Below the pieces are notes generated by a model that saw nothing but the letters and a program-made list of their open reading frames with translations, did no database searches and was not told the origin of the DNA. Both the position numbers and the translations under genes were made by a program. This document shows positions 1 through 6,996 of a stretch of DNA of 64,000 bases, piece by piece. Within the stretch, counting starts at the first letter, position 1, and each line of letters starts with the position of its first letter. The stretch comes from Rhodanobacter ginsengisoli (GTDB lineage: Bacteria > Pseudomonadota > Gammaproteobacteria > Xanthomonadales > Rhodanobacteraceae): assembly GCF_042657065.1 (NCBI RefSeq), contig NZ_JBHSNF010000001.1:744001-808000 (forward strand), in the 5' to 3' direction.

Positions 1-260
1 AGTCGGGTGATGTCCTGTACCGTCATGACGCGTTCCTTGTCGAGCGTGTCACCGCTGATGGCGCTGATGGCCACCGGGGTTTTCTGCAGCGGCGTCTCGC
101 GTTTGGTCGCGGTGACCTGCACCGAGGCCAGCGTCTTCACCTTGCTGGCATCGGGAGCATTCTTCGGCGCCGCATCTGCTTCCTGCCCGGTCGCGTGAAC
201 AGCGCCCGAGGCCAGTACGGCAGCCATGGCGATGTACAGTGCTGAGTAGCGTAGTTTCAT
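1..260 (-). CDS. TonB-dependent receptor, N-terminal part (cut by window edge)
   Basis: Seen: from the ATG at 260 the minus strand reads open to the window edge for 86 codons. It begins with a signal peptide (MKLRYSALYIAMAAVLASGAV) and reaches the start of a plug domain around residues 45-75, with the VQVTATKRE and PVAISAISGDTL motifs typical of outer-membrane TBDRs. Family knowledge: such receptors import siderophores or oligosaccharides using TonB energy. The substrate cannot be told because barrel and most of the plug lie outside. It is divergent from a halogenase gene across two LacI-type palindromes, which favours a carbohydrate-responsive receptor (inference). Confidence 0.85.
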   Translation of the reverse strand, partial: MKLRYSALYIAMAAVLASGAVHATGQEADAAPKNAPDASKVKTLASVQVTATKRETPLQKTPVAISAISGDTLDKERVMTVQDITR

Positions 261-306
261 TTTCACCCTCTCCCCAAATCGTCGTGATCATGCGGTAGTC
301 TTTCGA

Positions 307-342
307 TGATAGCGCTGTCAAATTGGTATGACAGCGCTGTCA
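307..342. promoter_or_regulatory. Two tandem LacI-type operators between TBDR and halogenase
   Basis: A perfect 16-bp palindrome, ATGACAGCGCTGTCAT, lies at 328-343. A near-copy, TGATAGCGCTGTCA with one arm mismatch, lies at 307-320. Their centres are 22 bp apart, about two helical turns, so two dimers would bind the same face of the DNA. The central GC step and 14-bp dyad match LacI-family operator architecture. They sit 47-83 bp from the TBDR start and 68-104 bp from the halogenase start, so both divergent genes may share control. Confidence 0.7.
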
Positions 343-410
343 TGGCCGCGATGCTACTGCGAAATTCCGCGATAAGCTTGCTGCGAAGCAACAAGCCAGG
401 AGGAGGCGAC

Positions 411-1988
411 ATGCCACGCATACAAAAGATATTGATCGTGGGCGGCGGCACCGCCGGCTGGCTGACGGCATGCTATCTGGCCAAGGCGTTGAACAGCGCC
501 GCACCGGAAAGCATCCAGGTCGGGCTGGTCGAATCGGCCAGCATCGGCCTGCTGGGGGTCGGCGAGGCCACCTTCCCGTCGATCCGGGGCACCCTGGCCG
601 CGATCGGCCTGGACGAACGGCGATTCCTGGTCGGCGCGACCGCGACCTACAAACAGGGCATCCAGTACGTCAACTGGGTGCGGCCGCCGAACACGCCGGG
701 GCCGGATCGCTTTTTCCACCCGTTCAGCACGCCCAGCCAGCGCGGCGGCAGCCCCGAACTGCTGCCTTACTGGCTGCTGGGTGGTGCCCCCGAAGGCACC
801 GCTTTCGCCGAAGCGGTGACGATGCAGAGCCATCTGGTCGATCACGGGCGGGCGCCCAAGCGTGCCAGCGATCCGGACTATCAGGGGCCGTTGAACCACG
901 CCTACCATTTCGATGCCGCCTGCTTCGCCGCGACGCTGGCCGAGCATGGCCAGAGCCTGGGCGTCACACGCCACCTGGCCACGGTCGAGCGCGCCGAACT
1001 GGACGAGCACGGCGCCATCGCACGCATCGTGACCACCGAGCTCGGGCCGCTGTCGGCCGATCTGTACGTGGACTGCACCGGCTTGCGCGGCGCCCTGATC
1101 GGCAACGCCATGCAGTCGCCGTTCCGCAGCCGTCGCGACGTGCTGTTCGTCGACCGCGCGGTGGCGCTGCAGGTGCCGTATCCGAAAGCGGACTCGCCGA
1201 TCCTGCCGTTCACCCGATCCACCGCACAGGAAACCGGCTGGATCTGGGATATCGGGCTGCAGAAGCGCCGCGGCATCGGCTACGTCTATTCGTCCCGGCA
1301 CGGCGACGCCGAGCGCGCGGAAGAGCTGGTGCGGCGCTACGTCGGCACGGCCGCCGACGGGCTCGAGGCCCTGCACCTGAAATTCGAGACCGGCTACCGG
1401 CCGGAGCACTGGCGCAAGAACTGCGTGGCGATCGGACTGGCCGGCGGCTTCGTCGAGCCGCTGGAGTCCACCGGCATCGCGCTGATCGAACTGGCCGCGT
1501 ACATGCTCACCCATCTGCTGCCGGGCGACCGCGACGACATGGAAGGCACGGCGCGGAAGTTCAACGAGATGATGGTCGCGCGCTACGACCGCATCATCGA
1601 CTTCATCAAGATGCACTACTGCCTGTCGCAGCGTCGCGACTCGGCGTTCTGGATCGACAATACCGATCCGGCCAGCATCCCGGCGACCCTGCAGGAGCGG
1701 CTGCAGCTATGGCGGCACCGGCCGCCGCATCGGCTGGACTTCGTCACCGACCTGGAGATGTTCATGCCGGCCAGCTGGCAGTACGTTCTCTACGGCATGG
1801 AGTTCAGGACCGACCTGGAACCGATGCGCAGCGCCTATCCCCACATGGAGGCGGCGCAGCGTGAATTCGCGATGATCCGGCAGATCGCCGGGCATGCACT
1901 GAACGACCTGCCGGATCACCGTGCTCTGGTCGAACAGCTGTGCCGGGAGCATGTGCAACGGGGCCACGCGGCGGGGGTGGCTGCGTAG
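411..1988 (+). CDS. Tryptophan-halogenase-family flavoprotein
   Basis: 525 residues. The N-terminal GGGTAGW (residues 11-17) is the FAD-binding glycine motif of flavin-dependent halogenases. Lys81 in TYKQGI matches the catalytic lysine of the family, and EPLESTGI matches the conserved glutamate region. The usual W-x-W-x-I-P motif is altered: residues read W-I-W-D-I-G. The start was set at 411 because AGGAGG lies just upstream (401-405); an upstream in-frame start at 306 would overlap the operators. Relatives next to TBDRs in Xanthomonas, Caulobacter and Brevundimonas (BrvH type) halogenate free indoles in vitro, but their natural substrate is unknown. No flavin reductase is nearby. Confidence 0.88.
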   Translation: MPRIQKILIVGGGTAGWLTACYLAKALNSAAPESIQVGLVESASIGLLGVGEATFPSIRGTLAAIGLDERRFLVGATATYKQGIQYVNWVRPPNTPGPDRFFHPFSTPSQRGGSPELLPYWLLGGAPEGTAFAEAVTMQSHLVDHGRAPKRASDPDYQGPLNHAYHFDAACFAATLAEHGQSLGVTRHLATVERAELDEHGAIARIVTTELGPLSADLYVDCTGLRGALIGNAMQSPFRSRRDVLFVDRAVALQVPYPKADSPILPFTRSTAQETGWIWDIGLQKRRGIGYVYSSRHGDAERAEELVRRYVGTAADGLEALHLKFETGYRPEHWRKNCVAIGLAGGFVEPLESTGIALIELAAYMLTHLLPGDRDDMEGTARKFNEMMVARYDRIIDFIKMHYCLSQRRDSAFWIDNTDPASIPATLQERLQLWRHRPPHRLDFVTDLEMFMPASWQYVLYGMEFRTDLEPMRSAYPHMEAAQREFAMIRQIAGHALNDLPDHRALVEQLCREHVQRGHAAGVAA

Positions 1989-2013
1989 ATCGGCGCCGAC
2001 CGTCAATAACGCG

Positions 2014-2044
2014 GGCGGGCATGCCCATGCCGGGCATGCCCGCC
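2014..2044. terminator. Hairpin between convergent halogenase and SPFH genes
   Basis: Perfect 13-bp arms, GGCGGGCATGCCC at 2014-2026 and its complement at 2032-2044, with a 5-nt loop. It lies between two convergent stop codons and could stop transcription from both sides. No T-run follows on either strand, so it is a terminator candidate only. Confidence 0.5.
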
Positions 2045-2094
2045 ACCTGACTTCGCAGGTTCTCTTGCTGGAAATGTCCGCGAGAGGGCGGCGG

Positions 2095-2991
2095 CTATTT
2101 GCTGCCCTTGCCGCCAATGTCCACGAACGGCACGGCGCCGCTTCCGCCGAAGTATTGCGGCAGGGTGCCGTCCCAGTGCTGGGTGGCGTAGAAGCGGGTG
2201 TACTGCGGGTTGCCCTGCAACGCCTCGCCGACCAGCCGGATCGCCTTGGCCTGCGCGGTGGCTTCCAGCACCGTGGACTCGGCGGTGCCCTTGGCCTGCT
2301 CGATCTTCGCCTGCGCTTCGGCCTGGGCGGTGACGGTCTTCTGCTGGCCTTCGTATTTGCGCTGCAACACGGTGTTTTCCGCCTGCACCGCCTCCGCCTT
2401 GGCCTTGACCGCGTTCTCTACCGACTCGGAAAACACCGGCGAATACTTGATCGAGGTGAGCTGTACGTCGACCACGTTGATGCCGAACAGGCGCCCGAGT
2501 GCCTCGGCGACTTCCTTCTTCATCTGTTCGGTGATCTGCGCGCGCGAGTCCGAGATGTTCAAGGTGTTGTACTTCGCAAACACGGCAAGCGCGCGATCAC
2601 GCACGACCGGCACGATGGTCGTGTCGATGTCGGAGTTGCCGGCGCGACCGACGTCGTAGAGCAGATGCAGCACGGCCGCTGGCGGGACCTGGTAGATGAC
2701 CGAGATGGAAATCGCCACTGCCTGGTTGTCGTTGGTGTACACCGACAACTCCGGCAGCAAGTAGGTCGATTGCGAGGTCTGCAGGTAATCGACCTGCTCG
2801 AGGAACGGCACCTTGAAGTGCACGCCCGTGCCCAGCGGCTGTTTGGTCGTGACGGTGCCGCCCATCCAGCGAATCGCCGCCATCTGGTTCGGAGGAACCA
2901 CGAAGAACGAGCTGAGCAACAGCACGATGACCAAGGCGGCGGGGATGATCAGTCGCCATGACGAGCCCGGCATATTCAACATCTGACGCAT
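2095..2991 (-). CDS. SPFH/band 7 (prohibitin-like) membrane protein
   Basis: 298 residues. One N-terminal membrane segment (about residues 11-32) is followed by an SPFH domain with the signature of the prohibitin group, then an Ala/Glu/Gln-rich coiled coil at about 175-240. The C-terminus is short and ends in Gly/Lys. Family members form large membrane-anchored rings that scaffold proteases or organise membrane domains. The start at 2991 follows AAGAAGGA; an upstream frame to 3120 lacks any plausible signal. The gene lies 210 bp downstream of the GH39 gene on the same strand, with a hairpin between, so co-transcription is doubtful. No NfeD partner, often found with band-7 proteins, is adjacent. 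Confidence 0.85.
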   Translation of the reverse strand: MRQMLNMPGSSWRLIIPAALVIVLLLSSFFVVPPNQMAAIRWMGGTVTTKQPLGTGVHFKVPFLEQVDYLQTSQSTYLLPELSVYTNDNQAVAISISVIYQVPPAAVLHLLYDVGRAGNSDIDTTIVPVVRDRALAVFAKYNTLNISDSRAQITEQMKKEVAEALGRLFGINVVDVQLTSIKYSPVFSESVENAVKAKAEAVQAENTVLQRKYEGQQKTVTAQAEAQAKIEQAKGTAESTVLEATAQAKAIRLVGEALQGNPQYTRFYATQHWDGTLPQYFGGSGAVPFVDIGGKGSK

Positions 2992-3144
2992 GTCTGCAGA
3001 TCCTTCTTGTGGTGATGGGCGCTGGTGTGCGGGCCGGCCTTTCCCCTGCCGGCCCACCGGCCCGCTGGCCTTGTCGTCGTATCGGAGCCGAGTTCCGGCT
3101 ACCGCGAAGTGTCGGGCCATCGATGCAATTGGCGCAACCCGAAT

Positions 3145-3177
3145 GCATCGAGGCCGCGACAGATGCGGCCTCGATGC
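3145..3177 (-). terminator. Hairpin downstream of the GH39 gene
   Basis: Perfect 13-bp arms, GCATCGAGGCCGC at 3145-3157 and its complement at 3165-3177, with a 7-nt loop. It starts 25 bp past the GH39 stop codon. No T-run follows, so it may be a weak or factor-assisted terminator, or an mRNA 3'-end stabiliser. Confidence 0.5.
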
Positions 3178-3201
3178 GGGTCCGTGGATCCGATCAGCGT
3201 G

Positions 3202-4752
3202 TCAGTGCAGCTCGACCAGCACCAGTCCCTGCGGCGGAATGGTGATCTCGAACCTGCCCTCGACCGGGTCCAGCTGTTCCGGCGCAGGCAGCCGGCCGGC
3301 CTCGCGCAGCTGCGCGATCTGTTCGCGGCTGGGTGAGTCGGGTCGGCCCATGCGATCGAACAGCGCGACCGCGTTGCCGTGGGTCGCGTCGAGTCGCCAC
3401 ACGGTGGCGTGGGCACCGGCGGCCAGATGTTTCACATCGATGCGGAAGTGTCTGGGCCTGCCGACCGGTTCGCCCGGGGTGTAGCTGGCGGTCTTGCCGA
3501 CCGGCGGCGCGTAGTTCCACAACGCCAGCACCACCGTGCCATCGTCTCGCCGGGTGACCAGGGCGGAATCGGACTTGCTGGCGAGCTGCTGGTCGCCCAG
3601 CTTGTGCAGCATCGCGAACGCGTTGAACGAGGGCTTGGGGATGCGATCGGCGGCGATCAGGCCGAAGCCGCCGTAGAACGGGTTCCGCACCACGCCCTGT
3701 TCCTCGAACACATCGGAGAACGACCAGTAGCTCATGATCTGGATCTTGCCCGCGCACTCGCGGATGGTGTTGGCCATCCACGGGCCCATGAACACGCTGT
3801 CGGTGACGTTGGGCAGGTTCGCGTAGCTGGCGTTGTACTCGCTGAAGATCAGCGGCATGTGCGGGTAGGGCGAGGCGAGGATTTCCCTGTGCACCTTGTC
3901 CACCGTGCGGCAGACCATGTCGCGGCGCGGGATGTTCTCGTCGGTATGGAACACGTTGTCGGCAGTGTCGTCGCCATAGACGTGGGTGCTGACGAAGTCG
4001 ACCGGCACGTTGTCCTTCTTCGCGTGGGCCAGGAAATCGGTGGCCCACGCGCCCTGCGCCGTGGACGGCCCGCCCACGCGCAGGCGCGGACTGACTGCCT
4101 TCAACGCACGGGCGGTGTGGTCGTACAGGGTGAAGTAGGTGGGTTGTGCCGGTTTGCCGACCCAGAAGCCGATGTTCGGCTCGTTCCACACCTCGAAGTA
4201 CCAGCTCGATACTTCGTCGATGCCGTAGCGTTCGACCAGATGCTTCGCGAACGCCGTGATCATCGCGTCCCATTCGGCGTAATCCTTCGGCGGCGCGATA
4301 TTCGGGTGGTACCAGAACTCCTGCAATGCCTTCGGATCGGAGCTCAGCTCCGGCGGCATGAAGCTCAGTTCGACGAACGGCTTGACGTCGTGCTCGAGCA
4401 GGCCATCGTAGATCCGGTCGACGTAGGAGAAGTTGTAGCGGACCTTGCCGTCGGGATCGCGCCGGACCAGGCCGACGTCGTGGTCGAAGATGCCGTGTGC
4501 ACGGATGTAGCTGAAGCCGGTGGCCCGGTGCACCGCGTCGAGGTCCTTGCGGTAGTCGTCGCGCAGCGCCAGCGAGGCCCGGCCGGAGCCGAACATCTTC
4601 TCCCAGAAGTGCGGGAAGGGTATGCCCTGGGCCTGGGCATCGACGTGGATGCGCACCGTGTCGGCGGCTGTGGCGGCGATCGCATGGCCGGCCATCAAGG
4701 CGGCCGCGCAAACGCTCAGCAGCAAGCGGCGGATCGTGCTTGGACGAATCAT
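3202..4752 (-). CDS. Secreted GH39 glycoside hydrolase (beta-xylosidase-like)
   Basis: 516 residues with a Sec signal peptide ending near residue 27 (AGHAIAA). The body is a GH39 TIM barrel: EVWNEPN places the acid/base at Glu191, and LIFSEYN places the nucleophile at Glu305. Both are conserved, so the enzyme should be active. GH39 members act on beta-xylosides or related exo-linkages; the exact sugar cannot be read from sequence. A C-terminal beta-sandwich of about 150 residues follows the barrel. The gene is divergent from the ECF sigma gene, and a TGTAAACGTTTACA palindrome lies 59-72 bp upstream, suggesting sugar-responsive LacI-type control. Confidence 0.88.
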   Translation of the reverse strand: MIRPSTIRRLLLSVCAAALMAGHAIAATAADTVRIHVDAQAQGIPFPHFWEKMFGSGRASLALRDDYRKDLDAVHRATGFSYIRAHGIFDHDVGLVRRDPDGKVRYNFSYVDRIYDGLLEHDVKPFVELSFMPPELSSDPKALQEFWYHPNIAPPKDYAEWDAMITAFAKHLVERYGIDEVSSWYFEVWNEPNIGFWVGKPAQPTYFTLYDHTARALKAVSPRLRVGGPSTAQGAWATDFLAHAKKDNVPVDFVSTHVYGDDTADNVFHTDENIPRRDMVCRTVDKVHREILASPYPHMPLIFSEYNASYANLPNVTDSVFMGPWMANTIRECAGKIQIMSYWSFSDVFEEQGVVRNPFYGGFGLIAADRIPKPSFNAFAMLHKLGDQQLASKSDSALVTRRDDGTVVLALWNYAPPVGKTASYTPGEPVGRPRHFRIDVKHLAAGAHATVWRLDATHGNAVALFDRMGRPDSPSREQIAQLREAGRLPAPEQLDPVEGRFEITIPPQGLVLVELH

Positions 4753-5153
4753 CGGGATTCCTTGTCGTCAGGCGGAACAGGTCCGCATCGGCCTGCTCGA
4801 AGGATGGCCGTGTAAACGTTTACATGGCCGGCACGGCAGTCTCTTACAGTCGGCCTGCGCCGTCCAGTGACACGGCATGAAATGGATGGACAGGGAACTG
4901 CCGCCGGGCCCGACGGCAGCCGATCCGACAAATGCCTGCAGGGACGGCCGCACGGGTGCCGTACCCTGCGGCTCCGCATTTCGAGGAGTCCGCGCCGACG
5001 CCGGGGTTCCCGATGGCATGCGTCAAAGGCCCGTTCGCGTCGATTCCGTCATCGAATCCCGGTCCCGCCGAATTCTCCGGTACCCGGATTCTCCTCCTCA
5101 CCCTCTTATAGTGTAGGCGGCCGCATTGCAGATGCCGGCGAATGAGGGAGTCC
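4753..5153. other. Intergenic region between GH39 and ECF sigma genes
   Basis: 401 bp without a supported gene. It holds the divergent promoters. The only clear element is the palindrome at 4811-4824. A TATAGT hexamer at 5107-5112 could be a -10 element for the sigma gene, but no matching -35 was found. Confidence 0.5.
4811..4824. promoter_or_regulatory. LacI-type operator upstream of GH39
   Basis: Perfect 14-bp palindrome TGTAAACGTTTACA. The flanks extend the symmetry, with GGCC on both sides. The central CG and AAACGTTT core resemble operators of the LacI/GalR family such as PurR and CcpA sites. It is unlike the other two palindrome types in the window, so a different repressor is expected. 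Confidence 0.65.
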
Positions 5154-5672
5154 ATGAGTTCCGACAGAGGCCCTTTCTGGGCGCGGATGTTCGTTACGCA
5201 TCAGGCCACGCTCAACGGCTTTTTCCGGCGCCGCGTGGCGCATCGCTGGGATGCCCAGGATCTGGCCCAGGAAGTCTTCGTGCGCCTGTTGCGCGTCGAC
5301 GGTGGCGAGGACAGCATCATCGCCAATCCGGAAGCCTACCTGTTCACCGTGGCGTCCAATCTCGTCAAGGAGCATGCCGTACTGCAAAAACGGCGCGGCC
5401 TCAGCGTGGACATCACGCAGATGTTGCCGGAGCTGGAATCTCCGCAAGGGACGCCCGAGGCCGAGGCCGAGCGCGAATTCCGGCGGCAACGGCTGCACAC
5501 GGTGCTCGACCGTCTGCCGCCCCGCTGCAAGGCGGTGATGCTGATGCAGCATCGCGACGGCATGAGCTACGACGAAATCGCCGCGCAACTGGGAGTGTCC
5601 AATCACATGGTCAAGAAATATGTCGTCAAGGCGCTGGCGTTGTGTCGCCGCGGCCTGGCCCGGTACGAGTAA
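5154..5672 (+). CDS. ECF sigma factor, FecI-like
   Basis: 172 residues from the ATG at 5154; an ATG at 5142 (176 residues) is also possible. GGGAG lies immediately before 5154. Region 2 (about 10-75) has the WDAQDLAQEVFVRLL helix, and region 4 (about 110-165) has MSYDEIAAQLGVSNHMVKKYV, a helix-turn-helix for -35 recognition. The next gene encodes a FecR-type anti-sigma factor 5 bp away, and then comes a TBDR with an N-terminal STN domain. This is the classical cell-surface signalling arrangement in which ligand binding by the receptor releases the sigma factor to transcribe the receptor gene. Confidence 0.93.
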   Translation: MSSDRGPFWARMFVTHQATLNGFFRRRVAHRWDAQDLAQEVFVRLLRVDGGEDSIIANPEAYLFTVASNLVKEHAVLQKRRGLSVDITQMLPELESPQGTPEAEAEREFRRQRLHTVLDRLPPRCKAVMLMQHRDGMSYDEIAAQLGVSNHMVKKYVVKALALCRRGLARYE

Positions 5673-5677
5673 TCATC

Positions 5678-6847
5678 ATGCACAAGGAAGACCAGCGACT
5701 GCAGGATCTCATCGCGGAACAGGCTGCGGAATGGTATGTGGCGCATCGCGACGGCACGCTCGGCATGCAGCAACAGCAGGCTTTCATGCGCTGGCTGCGC
5801 GCCTCGCCCATGCATGTGGCCGAATACCTGGCCATCGCCGGAGTCGCACGGGACATCGGCGACGCGGCGCGGCAGGACACCACGTCACTGCAGCAACTGC
5901 TGGGCGACGCCGGTGGCATGGATCGCGTGGTGCCGATTCACGCCGCTGGCGGCGCATCGGTATTGAGCATGCTCTCGCCGCAGGAACACCGGGTCAGGAC
6001 CCGTGCCGGGCATCATGCACACCCGTCCCGTGCGGCGACGCGTTCCCTCGCGCGCTGGGCGAATGTCGCGGCGCTGATGCTGGCGACGACGGCCCTGATT
6101 TTCGGCCTGCGGTGGTTCGCGTCCCGGCCGCAAGTGCTGAACTACGCCACCAGCCACGGCGAGCAGCGCAGCCTGCAGCTACCGGACAACACCTTCGTGC
6201 GGCTCAACTCCGATTCGGCCATCGCGGTCAGTTTCAGTCAGCACCGCCGCCTCGTCGAAGTCATACGCGGCCAGGCCTATTTCGAGGTGGCGAAAGACCC
6301 GGAACGGCCTTTCGGCGTGCGCGTCGGTAGCCTGCTGATCAAGGACATCGGCACGGCATTCGATGTCTACCGGCAGGCCACGGGAACCACGGTCACGGTG
6401 ACCGAAGGCCAGGTGCAGGTATGGCCGGCGCCGCCGGCACCACCTGCCACCGCCTGGCTGCATCGCGCCCGGCAGCCGGCTGCGGCAGGGCGGGGACATC
6501 CGCTGGTCGATCTCGTCGCCGGCCATCAGGCACGCATCGCCGCCTCCGGCCGGCTGGAATCGCAAGGTCCGGTCGATCTGGAGCAGGCCACCGCCTGGCT
6601 CCAGGGCAACATCGTCTTCGAGGACGAGTCCATCGCCGCGGTGGCGGCGCAATTCAATCGCTACAACAATCTGCAGATCCGCGTGGACGACCGGCGAATC
6701 GGCCTGTTGCCGATCAGCGGCACCTTTGCCGCACATGATGTGTCCACCTTCGTCGCGTTCCTCGGCACCATGCCCGGGGTGCATGTGCGAACGCAGGAAC
6801 GACGCATCATCGTCACCGGCCGCGCCGCGGGGAAGCATCGTGATTGA
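5678..6847 (+). CDS. FecR-type anti-sigma regulator
   Basis: 389 residues. An N-terminal cytoplasmic domain of the DUF4880 type (about residues 10-55, with EWYVAHRDG and FMRWLRASPMHVAEYL) binds the sigma factor. A membrane segment lies at about 128-147. The periplasmic FecR domain follows (YATSHGEQRSLQLPDN, then RGQAYFEVAKD), and a C-terminal STN-like subdomain at about 310-385. The protein carries the signal from the receptor's STN domain across the inner membrane. The start at 5678 is 5 bp after the sigma stop, consistent with co-expression. Confidence 0.93.
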   Translation: MHKEDQRLQDLIAEQAAEWYVAHRDGTLGMQQQQAFMRWLRASPMHVAEYLAIAGVARDIGDAARQDTTSLQQLLGDAGGMDRVVPIHAAGGASVLSMLSPQEHRVRTRAGHHAHPSRAATRSLARWANVAALMLATTALIFGLRWFASRPQVLNYATSHGEQRSLQLPDNTFVRLNSDSAIAVSFSQHRRLVEVIRGQAYFEVAKDPERPFGVRVGSLLIKDIGTAFDVYRQATGTTVTVTEGQVQVWPAPPAPPATAWLHRARQPAAAGRGHPLVDLVAGHQARIAASGRLESQGPVDLEQATAWLQGNIVFEDESIAAVAAQFNRYNNLQIRVDDRRIGLLPISGTFAAHDVSTFVAFLGTMPGVHVRTQERRIIVTGRAAGKHRD

Positions 6848-6996
6848 AGCCGGATCGGCACGACGTGGCGATCACGTCAAAAAAAGCATTACCCGGTTTC
6901 GCACGATCGGGCTCGTAAGTAACAAGCGCATCACATCAAGCCAGCGTCGACTGCGGGTGTGTGCACCACCGTGGTATCCAGCAGGGGAACCGATTC

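Noticed and set aside
306..410. Upstream extension of the halogenase start to 306
   Set aside because: It would cover the operator palindromes and lacks homology; AGGAGG before the ATG at 411 settles the start.
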